Below, piece by piece: positions 48,919 to 59,799 of a stretch of DNA of 64,000 bases. Positions within the stretch are counted from its first letter, which is position 1. Each line of letters opens with the position of its first letter. The notes beneath the pieces are model-generated. The model ran no database searches. It saw only the letters and a list, made by a program, of their open reading frames with translations, and was not told the DNA's origin. The stretch comes from Brachycybe producta (taxonomy: Eukaryota; Arthropoda; Diplopoda; Playtdesmida; Andrognathidae). The stretch covers positions 3,564,568 through 3,628,567 of the forward strand of contig JAUPFP010000010.1 of NCBI GenBank assembly GCA_036925085.1, written 5' to 3'. The position numbers were made by a program, and so were the translations under genes.

Positions 48919-49230
48919 CTAGTTTCATGTTAATTTATAAAGTTTTTTGTGTTGTATTCAATTTCTCAGTTAAAGATTCTTGTTACCTGAATCGTTATTG
49001 TAAGGGTTTGGGGGTAACTGTCAACTTAATAGCGCAACAAATCTCTAAGGGATAAAGAAAGCAGGAAGAGAATGATTTCCTTAAGTGAGCTTACAAATTT
49101 TGCAATTTAGCAACAAATGATATTGAACTTTCTTTATCCTCATGTTGTAAATGTATTCGTTACTGGCCTAATTAAATATGTAGTTGCCTTTGTTTGGAAC
49201 ATCTGAAGCCAATTTATATATAGAACGACG
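48919..49230. other. 3' flank of NFX1
   Basis: This should hold the NFX1 3' UTR. No canonical AATAAA is obvious close to the stop codon. No other feature is seen. Confidence 0.4.
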
Positions 49231-49621
49231 AGTGGAAGGCGCGTTTAAACTAAAATTAGATGTTCGCGAATGGCTCCGGAACTGTTCGAGAGCTGCGTGC
49301 AAAGCTAACGTCTACACTAAAAAAGAAGTGCGTTCACGCAGCGAACAGCCCTGGAGAGTTTGTTAGTTCGTCATAAGTTCGCGTTTTATTAAAGATGTTA
49401 TCAATCAATGAAGACGTGATTGTAATAATTATCAACTGGCGAGACAAGCTCACCTCAACGTCTAGACCGGGTTCTCTGTTCGAGAACTAACCCTTTAAAT
49501 AATGTGCCGCCTCAAGAGCAAGTTTTGAACCGGTTCAGGAAGAGCTCTAGACAAGAGTTCTGTTTCTGTTCGCAGACTTGTTTTAGATCGGATCGCAAAG
49601 CTTGGTGTACACGCGCCTTTA
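49231..49621. mobile_element. M6 fold-back element, copy 3
   Basis: GGAAGGCGCGTTTAAACTA at the left mirrors CTTGGTGTACACGCGCCTTTAG at the right. The interior matches 21474-21888. Confidence 0.65.
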
Positions 49622-49699
49622 GTTGGTCAAAATCACGTCGGTTTTAGCGACAACCCGAGTTCAATTTGCAGTCGAAAAGTGGTCCGTGTTCCAAAGGTC

Positions 49700-49982
49700 T
49701 AAGCACGCCTTTACACGAGACACTTTGTGACGCCACAAAAAGCGTACGTTTTTAGAAGACTACTGATTACTATGGGGACGAGTGTTCCTAGGCGGTGAGT
49801 GTTCGAATACAGCCACCAGTAGCGAACACCCCCGCTTGTCAATTGTGATTTCGTTCATGCCAGTGGAATGCACCGACATCATTCTATCGTTTTCAACGGT
49901 GGTCCGTGTGAAAGCACGCCGCGTCTACAACCGCGTGGTGACACAAAGTGGCGACACAGTGTCTCGTGTGAAGCCAGCCTAA
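49700..49982. mobile_element. Fold-back element with TTACACGAGACAC ends
   Basis: GCCTTTACACGAGACACTTTG at the left mirrors CAGTGTCTCGTGTGAAGCC at the right, with a GTGGTCCGTGTG block near both arms. Confidence 0.6.
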
Positions 49983-50423
49983 CACACTTCTATTTCTCCA
50001 ACTATTCTTTTTAAATAAATGACTTGCAAAAACTGTTTCACAGTAACATAAAGAAAAGTTTTATCAAAGAAGAAGGATATTTGGCAAGTGTGGGATTTTA
50101 CGGCTCAAAGCGTAACGTCTCGTTTTAGAACGCAAAGTGGAGTCCGAGTCTATACGATACACCATTAAGAATGCTTGCACACGAGTGACACTTTGTTATG
50201 TGACAGTTTTGTCGTAAGGTACAGCTACTCTCGATTGCCGCACATCTTGACACTAGCGACTTTTTTCATGCAACGATACAAAATGGATTTTGTGAAAGAA
50301 GCACGACTTGCGCTACTTCTTATACGAATACTTCTTGAAATCTATAAGAGGCACGAGCGACAACTTGTCGTCCGTCTACATAGACCCGTTCAAACGTATA
50401 CATTTCATAGGTCACGAGTGTCA

Positions 50424-50484
50424 CAACACAAAAAGGGAACAAATTGCATGAATAAGATGCAATTTGTTCCTTTTTTCTGTGTTG
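50424..50484. other. Strong hairpin, about 27-bp stem and 7-base loop
   Basis: The left arm starts CAACACAAAAAGGGAACAAA and the right arm is its near-perfect complement, around the loop GAATAAG. It is probably the centre of an old fold-back element. It is too perfect for a typical microRNA precursor, though one cannot be excluded. Confidence 0.5.
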
Positions 50485-50734
50485 CAACTACTTAGATGCA
50501 ACTACAAAACTGGTGCATGTCGGTCTCATACCCAGGATAAACGTAAGAACGTAACTCAACTAAGCTATTTCATGACGAAACTGAGTGTGGCCAATAGATC
50601 GTGCAAACTAGACTTAGTGCTTCACTTACAACGAGTTTCAAATAAATGGATGATGACATTCTTGGCGTTTATTTTTCTTTCTAACATGGAGTTGATTTAC
50701 CTTTATAAATTTATCTTGCTCGTACCATTTAAAA

Positions 50735-51321
50735 CAGGGATTCTTAACCTTTTTATGATTACAGACCCCGATGGATTGCACAGTATGTCCCCATACCGGC
50801 TTCGCCAGACTGTCGAAATCAAAAAATGTCATTTTAGAGCCCTCGCCGCCACCTCAATCCGTATTCAATTCAATTCAACTCAGTACACCTGCAATCAGCT
50901 CGAGAGCCACACGGCAGGATGTGATAATTCCCGATTACAAATGATTACAAATGATTTAGACATCATCGTCAAATTGAAATCGTCCTAACACAAGAGAACT
51001 ATTTGCAGGAAAAGAGTTCCCATAGTCTAAATACATTTGGGGAAAAAAAGGACCAAAAATATGGCATTAGTTCTTGTGCTTGCAATTCTTTAATTGTCTT
51101 TGAATGGCCACGTCTACTTATACGTGGGGATTTTTAGTGAGGACACCATCTAACAATGCAATGTTTTCTTCAGTTAGCAGCAGACGTTCAAGTATGGCAA
51201 GGCTTTGCTCTGCTCTACGGTAATAGTTTATTCTACTCTTAACAACTTTTTTAAAAAAATGGCTCGGAAATCGAGTCCCATACTCCCAAGAGGAATACAC
51301 ACCCCTGGTTAAGAATCCCTG
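50735..51321. mobile_element. hAT-type element, 587 bp
   Basis: CAGGGATTCTTAACC at the left mirrors GGTTAAGAATCCCTG at the right, with an exact 8-bp duplication ATTTAAAA (50727-50734 and 51322-51329). Its segment near 51105-51230 resembles 35100-35230, with GGCCAYRTCTACTTATACG and ATCTAACAATG blocks. Confidence 0.87.
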
Positions 51322-51329
51322 ATTTAAAA

Positions 51330-51855
51330 GAATGGGTGGTATGATTAAAGCTGAGCATTACTCACGAGTAGTAACTCAAGAATTTTCGCATGAAAAAAGT
51401 TGCCATAAGTAAACGGAGTATTTACTCTGGCAATGTGAGTACATTCTCACTAAGGTTTCTCTATCTACACAAGGCTGTGGCGCATGTGCCATCCCCATCT
51501 TTAGACTTTTAGCTGTTTTTCTTCGTAAAAATTAAAATAACGGAAGAACGGGTTGAAATACAACACGACGTCATCAGATAAAAAAAATATTCCACACATT
51601 TTAAATGATGAACAATACGTTGTTCCTGTGTTTCGAGTCAAAGGATGTGTTCATTATCCGTTTTCTTTTTTAGTTTCGAAACCACATCTACGTTCAAAAC
51701 TAACATCTTCACGAAAAATGATGAGATATCCACTTCACCTTTTTTGTTCATTAAACATGTGTAAAACCCGTATCCTCTCAACTTACGAAAAACTTACTCA
51801 TTTTTCATCATACGAAAATGAGGCAACGGCTTACAGGTTTGAGCAAATCCTCTTA
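51330..51855. other. Intergenic stretch without recognised feature
   Basis: No convincing gene or repeat is seen; the open frames lack family matches. Confidence 0.35.
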
Positions 51856-52214
51856 AGGGTGGGGCCCAGTCTAGAACAGCTAAACATGTTTGCGAAAAAT
51901 ACCCAAAGAACATGTTTGTTGTTCTGTTCGCTGTAGCCGGTGTGTCCAAACTTGAACAGAACATGTTCACAACATATTCCCAGTTGGTACCCTTCTAATG
52001 GATGTTCGGGGGGAAATATTCTTCAAAACGTCCAAACTACTGCTAACTGGGACATCCTTTGATGTGACGGGCAACTGGTGGATGAGGTCCGAACAGAATA
52101 AACAAACAAAATTTTTTATCGAAAATTGTTCGGGAAAACTATCCACACTGTTCGCAAACACGTCTCCGAACAGGGTTCAGTTCGTTGTTCTGCTCTAAGT
52201 CTGGATCCACCCTA
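51856..52214. mobile_element. M8 fold-back element, uninterrupted copy
   Basis: GGGTGGGGCCCAGTCTAGAAC at the left mirrors GTTCTGCTCTAAGTCTGGATC with CACCC at the right. It provides the empty site for the M1 insertion at 23189. Confidence 0.7.
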
Positions 52215-52885
52215 ACACAGAGTAAGCTTTGAGTAATTACTCGATTATTTTATTCGTACCAAGTCGAACACTTTCTCTAATAACACTTTAGAAAAGAGAA
52301 AATATATTTATAAAAATATTCATACCACGCTATGTGTATTATTTTTTTTGCGTCCGTTTGTAGTTGCGATAAAAAAGTCGCTCGTGTGTAGAGTTCTAAA
52401 TAAGGCTGTTAACGCACTCAACGATTAGGCCGCTCCCCGATAAAACGGCAGTGGTGGAGGGTCAATCAATTTATGTAAAATGTGTGTAAAAAATTAAAAA
52501 TATAAATTTTGTGCTTTCCCGTTTTGCACAAATCTAACTTGGTCGGAACAGCTTTGGAGAGAGGGGTGGGGCAATTGCCCTCCCCCAGCTTGTATGCCTG
52601 TGTGTACAGCCTACACTTTCTGTACCTGAAATCGGCTGTGAATCAATTAACTCCAGCAGCAAAAATCGGTAGTGAAAATCGACATTGTTCCTTTCGCAAT
52701 TAAGTTTGTTATAGACAAGACAAGAAAACGTGTTAGAAACTAGAACGACAGGTTAAACAGATTTTTAGTATAAGTAAAGAAGTCCATTAATCATTTGACA
52801 TAAATTGGTTAATAATTACACATTTCTAGAAACGACATACCCATTGCGTACGAAATAATACATCAAACAGGAGATTTTTGTTTTA
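52215..52885. other. 3' flank of bursicon alpha, otherwise unassigned
   Basis: It contains the presumed bursicon alpha 3' UTR near 52800-52885. I see no clear polyadenylation signal and no other gene. Confidence 0.35.
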
Positions 52886-53419
52886 TCAAAACCTAGTGCC
52901 AACTTCTTCGTAAGAAACCTCTTTAATGACGCTAGACATACTCGATTGGTCCTCGGTGTTCGCCAAGTGATCATCGATGGCCGTACACGGACGACAGAGG
53001 CAATCGACAGGTGCACGAGTAATGACTTTACGAAACTTAGGGTCACCAGCCTTTGCCTTTGGACAGAAGAGGTTTACGCTCGCTTCACGAACTCCCATCT
53101 CTTGACAGCACATACAAGATCGTTCCGTTTGCCATAGTTTGTAACCAGAAACCTTGCAACAACAACAACAAATATGAACTACAAACACTTGTTTTCGTTA
53201 TAAAATTGTGGGAAGAAAAAAAAACAAACAATGAATTTGTACCTGAACATATGATGTACATCTTCCCTGACATGCAAACGACGGAATAGGTTTCGGAACA
53301 CAACCCGGATACTGCAAAACGTGGATAACCGGTGTGATGTGACATTCGTCTCCCTTGGTTCTCTCGGCTCCGAGAGAAATGGTCAACACCAAAACCAAAC
53401 ACACAACACAATAGACCAT
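52886..53419 (-). CDS. burs: Bursicon alpha subunit (neurohormone)
   Basis: The two coding exons, 53243-53419 and 52886-53152, are separated by a 90-bp intron with GT/AG borders, and give 147 aa. A signal peptide (MVYCVVCLVLVLTISLG) is followed by a cystine-knot domain with 11 cysteines. TPVIHVLQYPGCVPKPIPSF, then SCMCCQE and CLCRPC, match bursicon alpha closely. The intron falls after SYVQ. The subunit dimerises with bursicon beta and is secreted by neurons to activate the receptor rickets (LGR2), which drives cuticle tanning and wing or appendage expansion after moulting. An acceptor-like CAG lies 5 bases before the ATG, so a non-coding first exon upstream is likely. Bursicon beta lies about 3.9 kb upstream on the same strand. 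Confidence 0.96.
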
Positions 53420-53474
53420 TTTACCTGTTTTTTTTTTTTTAAAAAATAATGAAATCAACGTGTAAGAAACCATT

Positions 53475-54165
53475 TTTACGTTAAGAAAAATAAAACGTAC
53501 GTAAGAAACTTCCTGCCATCTTGCTCATTATTATTATTATTGTTATTATTATTATTTGAGATAGTTGCAAATTTTAGAAACAACAAAAAATACGAGTAAC
53601 CAAAATGCAATCTGATGTCAAATGTGTTCTTCAACTAAGACAGATATAAACTCGATAACCAGAGTGACACACACGGAATCTTGTTCACCGTGTTTTTCCT
53701 TCTGAAATAGTGGTAACGATTAACACAACGAGAGTCCAGTACGAACCTCAGCATAATTTCATTAACCGCAGGAAACTAATGAATTTAGTCTCGAGTGTGT
53801 CCTTGTAACTTTCGTTACTTTTAAGAAGGGCTTTATCGCTTTATTTGGACGCAAAAACGTCAAGAAAACTTTTGTTTTAGGAAGCAACTTTACAATAAAA
53901 TTCAAATTTTTTTGCTTTTAAAAAACTAGAATGGGTAGAAGATTATGCTAAAAGTTTATTTTGAAAGATATTTATCATGAAAAAACTTTTAGCAGTATCA
54001 TCAACTATTCTAGTTTCTAAAACACTTGGAATTTTTTGTTATGTTTCTCCTGAAAACATTTTGCTTAAAAACCCTAATTTTCAGAAAACCGCGGGGCCGA
54101 ACTCAACTGTTTCATCACCTGTCCCACCTAAGGTCGCTGCTGCAGTGGTTCATGGTTATGCTCCA
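53475..54165. other. Region between bursicon genes with an M4 fragment
   Basis: A TTA microsatellite lies near 53527-53557. From about 53830 the sequence resembles M4 (ACGCAAAAACGTCAAG and then GAAAGATATTTATCATGAAA). No exon is seen. Confidence 0.4.
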
Positions 54166-54299
54166 TGACTTTTTTTTCTAAAATTGGGTCGCAAAAACGT
54201 CAAGCAAATGTTTTCTCTCTCGAAACATTCCAAAAAAAAAAAATTCAAATTGTTTTCAAAACCAAAACGACACAAGATTATGTTAAAAAAATAAACATT

Positions 54300-54500
54300 T
54301 TGCCTTTCACTAATTTTTTGGAAAAAAATGAGTTTTCTCAGACTTTTTGCAAAAAAAAAAAAAAAAAGACAATTTTCTGAGACTTTTTGAAAAAAAAAAG
54401 ACAATTTTCTGAGACTTTTTGAAAAAAAAAAGACAATTTTCCCAGACTTTTTGAAAAAAAGAATTTTCTGAGACTTTTTGATAAAAAAGAGAATTTTCCC
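54300..54500. repeat. Tandem repeat of about 31 bp
   Basis: About six units combine TTTTCTGAGACTTTTTG with an A-run of variable length. The A-run variation suggests slippage. Confidence 0.75.
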
Positions 54501-54529
54501 AGAATTTTTAACACATCGCAGTTGGAAGA

Positions 54530-54750
54530 GTGGCACGCCTCAAAAAACTACTTTTTTTGGGGGGGGGGGGAAATGAGTTTAAAGTTGCATTTTCTCATTT
54601 TCTATTGTAGGACAGACAAATAAACCGATATTGTGAATCGTAAAAACGGCCTTTGCACTTGAAAAGCTCGGCAAAGTAAGCCACGACGAATCTTTTCTTA
54701 ACTTTAAACTCATTTTCCCCCAAAAGTGTTTTTTTTAGACGTGCCACCCT
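54530..54750. mobile_element. Fold-back element carrying a gene-like fragment
   Basis: GGAAATGAGTTTAAAGTT mirrors AACTTTAAACTCATTTTCC, with GTGGCACGCC-type ends. The loop (54606-54697, minus strand) matches 56650-56740 on the plus strand at roughly four bases in five. Confidence 0.6.
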
Positions 54751-55537
54751 TTCAGACGCGGTGCGACATTTGCAGCGAATCTTGCTTTAAAGATTGCAGA
54801 AGTGATCGCCGCTTTAAACAAAATTTCCCTTAAAACAAATAACGTCAAGAAATTATACCAAAAAAACATTGTTTGTATACAAATATCAGGATATTTCCTG
54901 TTAAACATAAATCAAATTTGCTAGAATTAAAGAGATGATGTAAACAAATGAATTGTTGTTTACCTTGTTAGCAGTACCTAAGTCCAGGGGTCTAATGGAA
55001 ACGAAGAGTTCCAACAAAGTTATAATGAAATCATTTATTCTGACAGCCGAGGATGTTCTGGGCGGAACCGTTCTTTAAGTCGATTACATTTTCCTCGTAT
55101 TTCATTGGTCCACTCAATCAATTCCAATTTTTTTTAAAAAAAAATACAATTACTTTACTACAATTATAGACAAAGACATAACGATTTGAGCAGGCGTATC
55201 ATAAATACCCTCTCTCGCTCTCTGAAACTCTGTCTGAGTATGGATTGCGTCCCGTGGTGAAATCAGTCTTGCGTTGCAATGTCCACGTGTGAAAGCAACA
55301 CCCTCCGTGGTCAAGTGTTATAGTGAATTAACACAATTTCCATGTCGGACGTGTCATTTTAATGGAACTTCTCCACGGGGACTCGTTTTTTGTTGAAGAT
55401 TTTAATTGCCTGCCAATCAATTAAGAAGGTTTTAAAGTATTAACGCCACTCAGAACTTTGATTATAGTGTCCATCGAGAGTAACGTTAAGAGGTAACTTG
55501 AACGTGTTTTAGAAACTAGAAAGGTAACTCAATCAGG

Positions 55538-55962
55538 TAAGGTGGCTGAATTGATATTTATTTTGTTTTTGTCTCCATGGATGGTGCCACTGCAGTGGCC
55601 ATTATGTTCCACAGGAGGTCTCAAGAAAATTTATATTTTTCGAGCCAAAGTTTTTCGGAAGAAACATTACGAAAAAAAAAATCAGAAGTGTTTTAGAAAC
55701 TACAATAGTTGGTGACAATGCTAAACGTTTTTTCACAATGATATGTTTAAAAATAAACTTTTTATGAAAAAAAAAACACACCAAAAAAACGAGTCATTTG
55801 AAAATAATTTTGAATTTTTTCGTAATGTTGCGTCCAAAGTAACGTTTACTTGACTTTTTTGCATTCAAATTTTACAAAATGTCTATGAAGCATCCCATTA
55901 GCCACTGAAGTGGCTCCGTTTGGATTAACAAACGCAGAAGAAATATCTATTCCAACATCTTA
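55538..55962. mobile_element. M4 fold-back element between the bursicon genes
   Basis: TAAGGTGGCTGAATTGATATT at the left mirrors AAATATCTATTCCAACATCTTA at the right. Confidence 0.6.
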
Positions 55963-56529
55963 AGGATGGTTGTCATGGAGATATCTTTCAAAATAACCTT
56001 GTTATGCAAGTATTGAAAAGTTCAGCAAACTATATTTGCTATTAATTTGTGTGAAAAAGGTTTATTTCGAACGATACCAACACGAAAATAATATTAAGTC
56101 GTTCGGCTATCATTCCAGTTTCTAACATCACTTTCGATTTCATTTTTAGTGTTGCTTCCGCAGAATAATCAAGCGTTCAAAAATCAACTGTTCATAACAC
56201 ATCATAACTGACAAGTGAATTTCTTTGATTCTGCATTCTAAGTTCATTTGTGAAGAGCATGCACACAATGTTAGACAATCTTGTTAGTTTGAAATCGTTT
56301 ATTAGTTCGAATATGACAGAACAATAATTCATTAAAAATGTTAAGAAAGACAATAGGAATTAAGGCAATAAAGAAACAAAATCAGTATTAATATCAGTGT
56401 TGGGAAAGTAATTTGCCAAAAGTAATAAATTACATTTTCATGTAATTAAGGTTCTTGAAAATATTAAGTGATGCAAAATTGGAATTCAACAATCACACAG
56501 AGAGCCTCTTTTTTTTCCGACTATGTCGT

Positions 56530-56740
56530 TCAGTCATGCATTTGAAGCCTGAATCTGACGAGCCTGAATCTGACGAATCTGAATCTGACGAAAAAGGAAA
56601 AGCGTTGTACAGAAGCAAATCTGTGATACGCAAACCTAAACGCGAGGAGATTCGTCGTAGCTTACTTTGCCGAGTTTTTCAAGCGCAAAAACCATTTTGA
56701 CTATTCACATTATCGGTTTATTTGGCTCCCCTACAATATA
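56530..56740 (+). pseudogene. Coding-like fragment inside the GTGTTGGGA element
   Basis: The reading is PESDEPESDESESDEKGKAL, and a neighbouring frame continues RRFVVAYFAEFFKRKNHF. The second part matches 54606-54697 in another element. I do not recognise the family. It may be a captured fragment of a host or transposon gene. Confidence 0.4.
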
Positions 56741-56780
56741 TTCAGATAGCAAGACCGTTAGTAATAGATCACATTACTTT

Positions 56781-57120
56781 TAAAAGGTTACATCACAAAA
56801 TTACTTCGAAAAATCTCCGCAAAGAGCGCTAGCATCGTTTTTCTATGGAGCCCATAGACCCAATGTTAAAGAAAAAATGTTAATTTTTAAAATACAGAGT
56901 CGCGGCTGCAATATGTTTATTTTTCATATTTAAAGGTGTCCAATATTAAGTTTTCAAAGTGCAATGTGCACCTTAAATATATGCTGATCGAGTAATAGAA
57001 TGACAAAAAATTCGTAAGTGCGGGTCTATTTTTAAAAACTATTTCAAAATCGCGAATTTCTAACTATTACGTTAAACTCCATTGAGTTTAACGCGAGCCC
57101 AAATAAGGAAAAAAAACATC
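56781..57120 (+). mobile_element. M3 fold-back element, left half
   Basis: It follows TACATCACAAAATTACTTCG through the M3 block order to the centre. It is nested in the GTGTTGGGA element. Confidence 0.7.
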
Positions 57121-57337
57121 CACACTAATTTGTAATAGGACTGTAATTAAATTGTTTTCTTGAAGGAGGGGAATGAGTAACTGTAATTTCTTTTTAAACT
57201 TAGTAATTGTAATTACTTTTTTCACCTGTGTAATTAATAATTATAATATTAATTACTTTTTTCACCTATGTAATTAGTAATTGTAATGAATTACTTTGAA
57301 AAGTAACTTCTCCCAACACTTGGTCGATACAAAAGAC

Positions 57338-58351
57338 TCAATTTTCACTACTACCACATTGAAAACATTTGCACATTGCCGGCTCCTTGAGCTTTATGGC
57401 GAGGTTGCTGAGATCTCCCATCAACGACTGACCCTCTGGATTGTAACACTGTTGCAAGATCACTTCACGCTCGCGAAGATGAGTTTCACGACAACACTGA
57501 CATTCCTGGCGAAGGAAGAATAAAAATCAAGTAATAACAATAACTGTTTAAAACATCAAAGGGGGATATGGGATGCACCTTGAGAAATCCAGAAGACTTG
57601 ACTACGCTAGGTTGTAATTGAGATTGGCATGTTCCTTCACACTTGTTCACGGCAATGTCGCCTTCGCAAGTGCGTACCAACTGTCCGTGCTCGTCGTTAA
57701 CCTCTAAAAAAACCAAAATTTCAATAAAACGTTATTTAATAAATATTTAAGATTGTTGTTCTCGAACTCGATTATTCTGTCTTTCAAAAGAGCCAAATTA
57801 AGAGTAACTAGAAAGTGTTTTGGAAACTAGAAGGGTAACTCAATCACTTAATTAGCGTTTTTGGGGGTTGATATCTTTCAAAATTAACATTTTACAGACA
57901 GAAATCGCCTAATTAAAGTTGGTTCATTTTCAACCTCATAAAAAAGCTTACTTTGAAAGATATCAACACGAAGATAACCTTGAATGATTGAGCTACCCTT
58001 CCAGTTTCTAAAACACGGCAAAGTTTCTCTTTACTTCGTATCTGAAACACAAAATAAGAGTTCTAGAAACCACCTTAAATAATTCACTGATTCTTAATGA
58101 AGAGAAAGACGATACCTTTAGTGATATGAATTGTAGATGGCAAAGTTTCGCACGAACTCTGCCCCGAAACGACCGAACGGGTCGAGATGGAGCAAAAGCA
58201 ACCAGTTAAGCCAAAACTTAACATGATTAATTGCAACCATTTCGCTTTAAATACACAACTTTTTACTGACTAAACAAAAACAACAACAAAAAAATTGTAC
58301 AAATAAACAAATCACCACAAAATGGCACGGCACAATTCAAAAGCTTACCAT
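57338..58351 (-). CDS. pburs: Bursicon beta subunit (partner of bursicon)
   Basis: The four coding exons are 58349-58351, 58116-58269, 57579-57703 and 57338-57505, for 149 aa. The first coding exon contributes only the ATG, which is followed at once by the donor GTAAGC. The next exon continues in frame with a signal peptide (residues about 1-30, SVKSCVFKAKWLQLIMLSFG). The mature cystine-knot part has 11 cysteines: CETLPSTIHITKE, then TCEGDIAVNKCEGTC, QPSV and SGFLKECQCCRE, ending MCKCFQC. These blocks match bursicon beta of insects and crustaceans. The protein pairs with bursicon alpha, and as a homodimer the family is also linked to immune-gene induction. All internal borders are GT/AG with matching phase. 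Repeats occupy its second intron and its 3' flank. Confidence 0.94.
57765..58068. mobile_element. Fold-back element in a bursicon beta intron
   Basis: CTCGATTATTCTGTCTTTCA at the left mirrors CTGAAACACAAAATAAGAG at the right. Inner arms TTGATATCTTTCAAAAT and TTTGAAAGATATCAAC pair. It fills most of the intron 57704-58115. Related pieces lie at 8060-9450, 41460 and 46550. Confidence 0.7.
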
Positions 58352-58951
58352 GATCTCAAGTTTTAAAACCTGCAAATTGTTCGAAGACGATCGGTGATTA
58401 TGACTTCTTCTCGGCTAAAACAAAACACGGTGGTGGCCAGCTTCTCTCTCTCACTCGAGTATTATGATAACAATGAAAGAGCAACTATTATTCTCTATCC
58501 AATCACAAAAAACGCACAGCAGGAAGCTTAAACGATGACCACTTGCTCACTCCTACTACTTAACATACGAAGAGGAAGATCCAATTTTCTAACGAACATT
58601 CATACATTCACAAATTTAAAGTGGCTTCGATGAATATTTTTGGACGTAAAAACGTCAAGCGAACGTTTACTTAAAAACAACATCATGAAAAAATTCAAAT
58701 TGTTTACAAAACTAGAATGGTAGAAGATTATGCTAAAAGTATTTTCATGAAAATATCTTAAAATATAAAATTCTTATAGTAATGTCATTTGAAAATGACC
58801 CGTTTCCACATAAAATTATTTTCGCCTGCTTCGAACTTGTCATAAAAAGTTTATTTTGAAATATAACACCAACTGTTCTAGTTTCTAAAACACTTTCAAT
58901 TCTTTTGTAATGTTTCTTCGGGGAAAAAAAAGTTTGCTTGAAAAAAAGATT

Positions 58952-59430
58952 TAGGCCCTTGACACATACAGGCGACTTTTGAAAGACTTTTTAGAAACAA
59001 AAAAAGAAGTCGAAGGTCGCTGGGGTGTCGTCGCAATATATTCTTTTACAGTAATTCACCAACCTTGGCACACAGGCCACTTTTAAAACACTTTTCGATT
59101 ATAAATGAAGTTGAAAGTCGCGGGGCTGTCGTCGCAATGCATTTTCTATAGACTTGTCCCCGGAAGGTGTTCGATCTTTGCGACCGGCGACATCGTGTTT
59201 GCTTTGCAAGCAGACGACTATAAATATACTGTGCCGTTTTGAAAGTGTTCGGTTTGGGAAACAACCAGACTTCATTTTGTCGCCGAAAAGTAGTTTTAAA
59301 AGTCGCCTGTGTCGTGAAATTTGTCGTCTTTCCATAGAAAATACATTACGTTGACAGCCCAGCGACCTTCGACTTCCTTTTGCCGGCAAAAAGTCTTTCA
59401 AAAGTCGCCTGTCTGCCAAGGGCCTTAGGA
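58952..59430. mobile_element. Fold-back element with GGCCCTTG ends
   Basis: TTAGGCCCTTGACACATACAG at the left mirrors CTGTCTGCCAAGGGCCTTAG at the right, and CGACTTTTGAAAG blocks pair in both arms. Confidence 0.7.
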
Positions 59431-59799
59431 TGACAGACTTTAGTCTTAATATTTTTAAGCGAAGAACAGAAGGTTCTTGCACTAAACCAACTTCAAGTAC
59501 GGCTCGTAAACTGTGCAGGGCATTATATTTGGGTAAGGGGTGACAACTATTAAAATTAAGAGATTTTTGTTCGGGGCGATTCCTGTTAGGAGCTATTTGT
59601 TCCTAGGGTGGTAAAACAATGGAACCCTGTTGGCAGAGGATTTTATTCATGAAAATAAACTTGTATTTTGAGGCCCTTAATCTCCGGACAATGCATTATT
59701 TCGGCTGCACCAAGAACACGCTGCAATTGCTATTCGGTTTATATCTTCGAGTTTCGACAAGGCATTTCGCATGCTGCAATTCGACTCTTGTCCCTCTGC

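Larger units (their letters stand above)
56398..57318. mobile_element. MITE with GTGTTGGGA ends beside bursicon beta
   Basis: AGTGTTGGGAAAGTAATTT at the left mirrors AAAGTAACTTCTCCCAACACT at the right, and TAATTAC-rich arms pair inside. It carries a Glu/Ser/Asp-rich coding-like fragment (56530-56740) and half an M3 element (56781-57120). It ends about 20 bp after the bursicon beta stop codon. Confidence 0.7.

Noticed and set aside
50464-50988. 174-aa open frame on the plus strand
   Set aside because: It crosses the left end of a hAT element, and its composition looks random.
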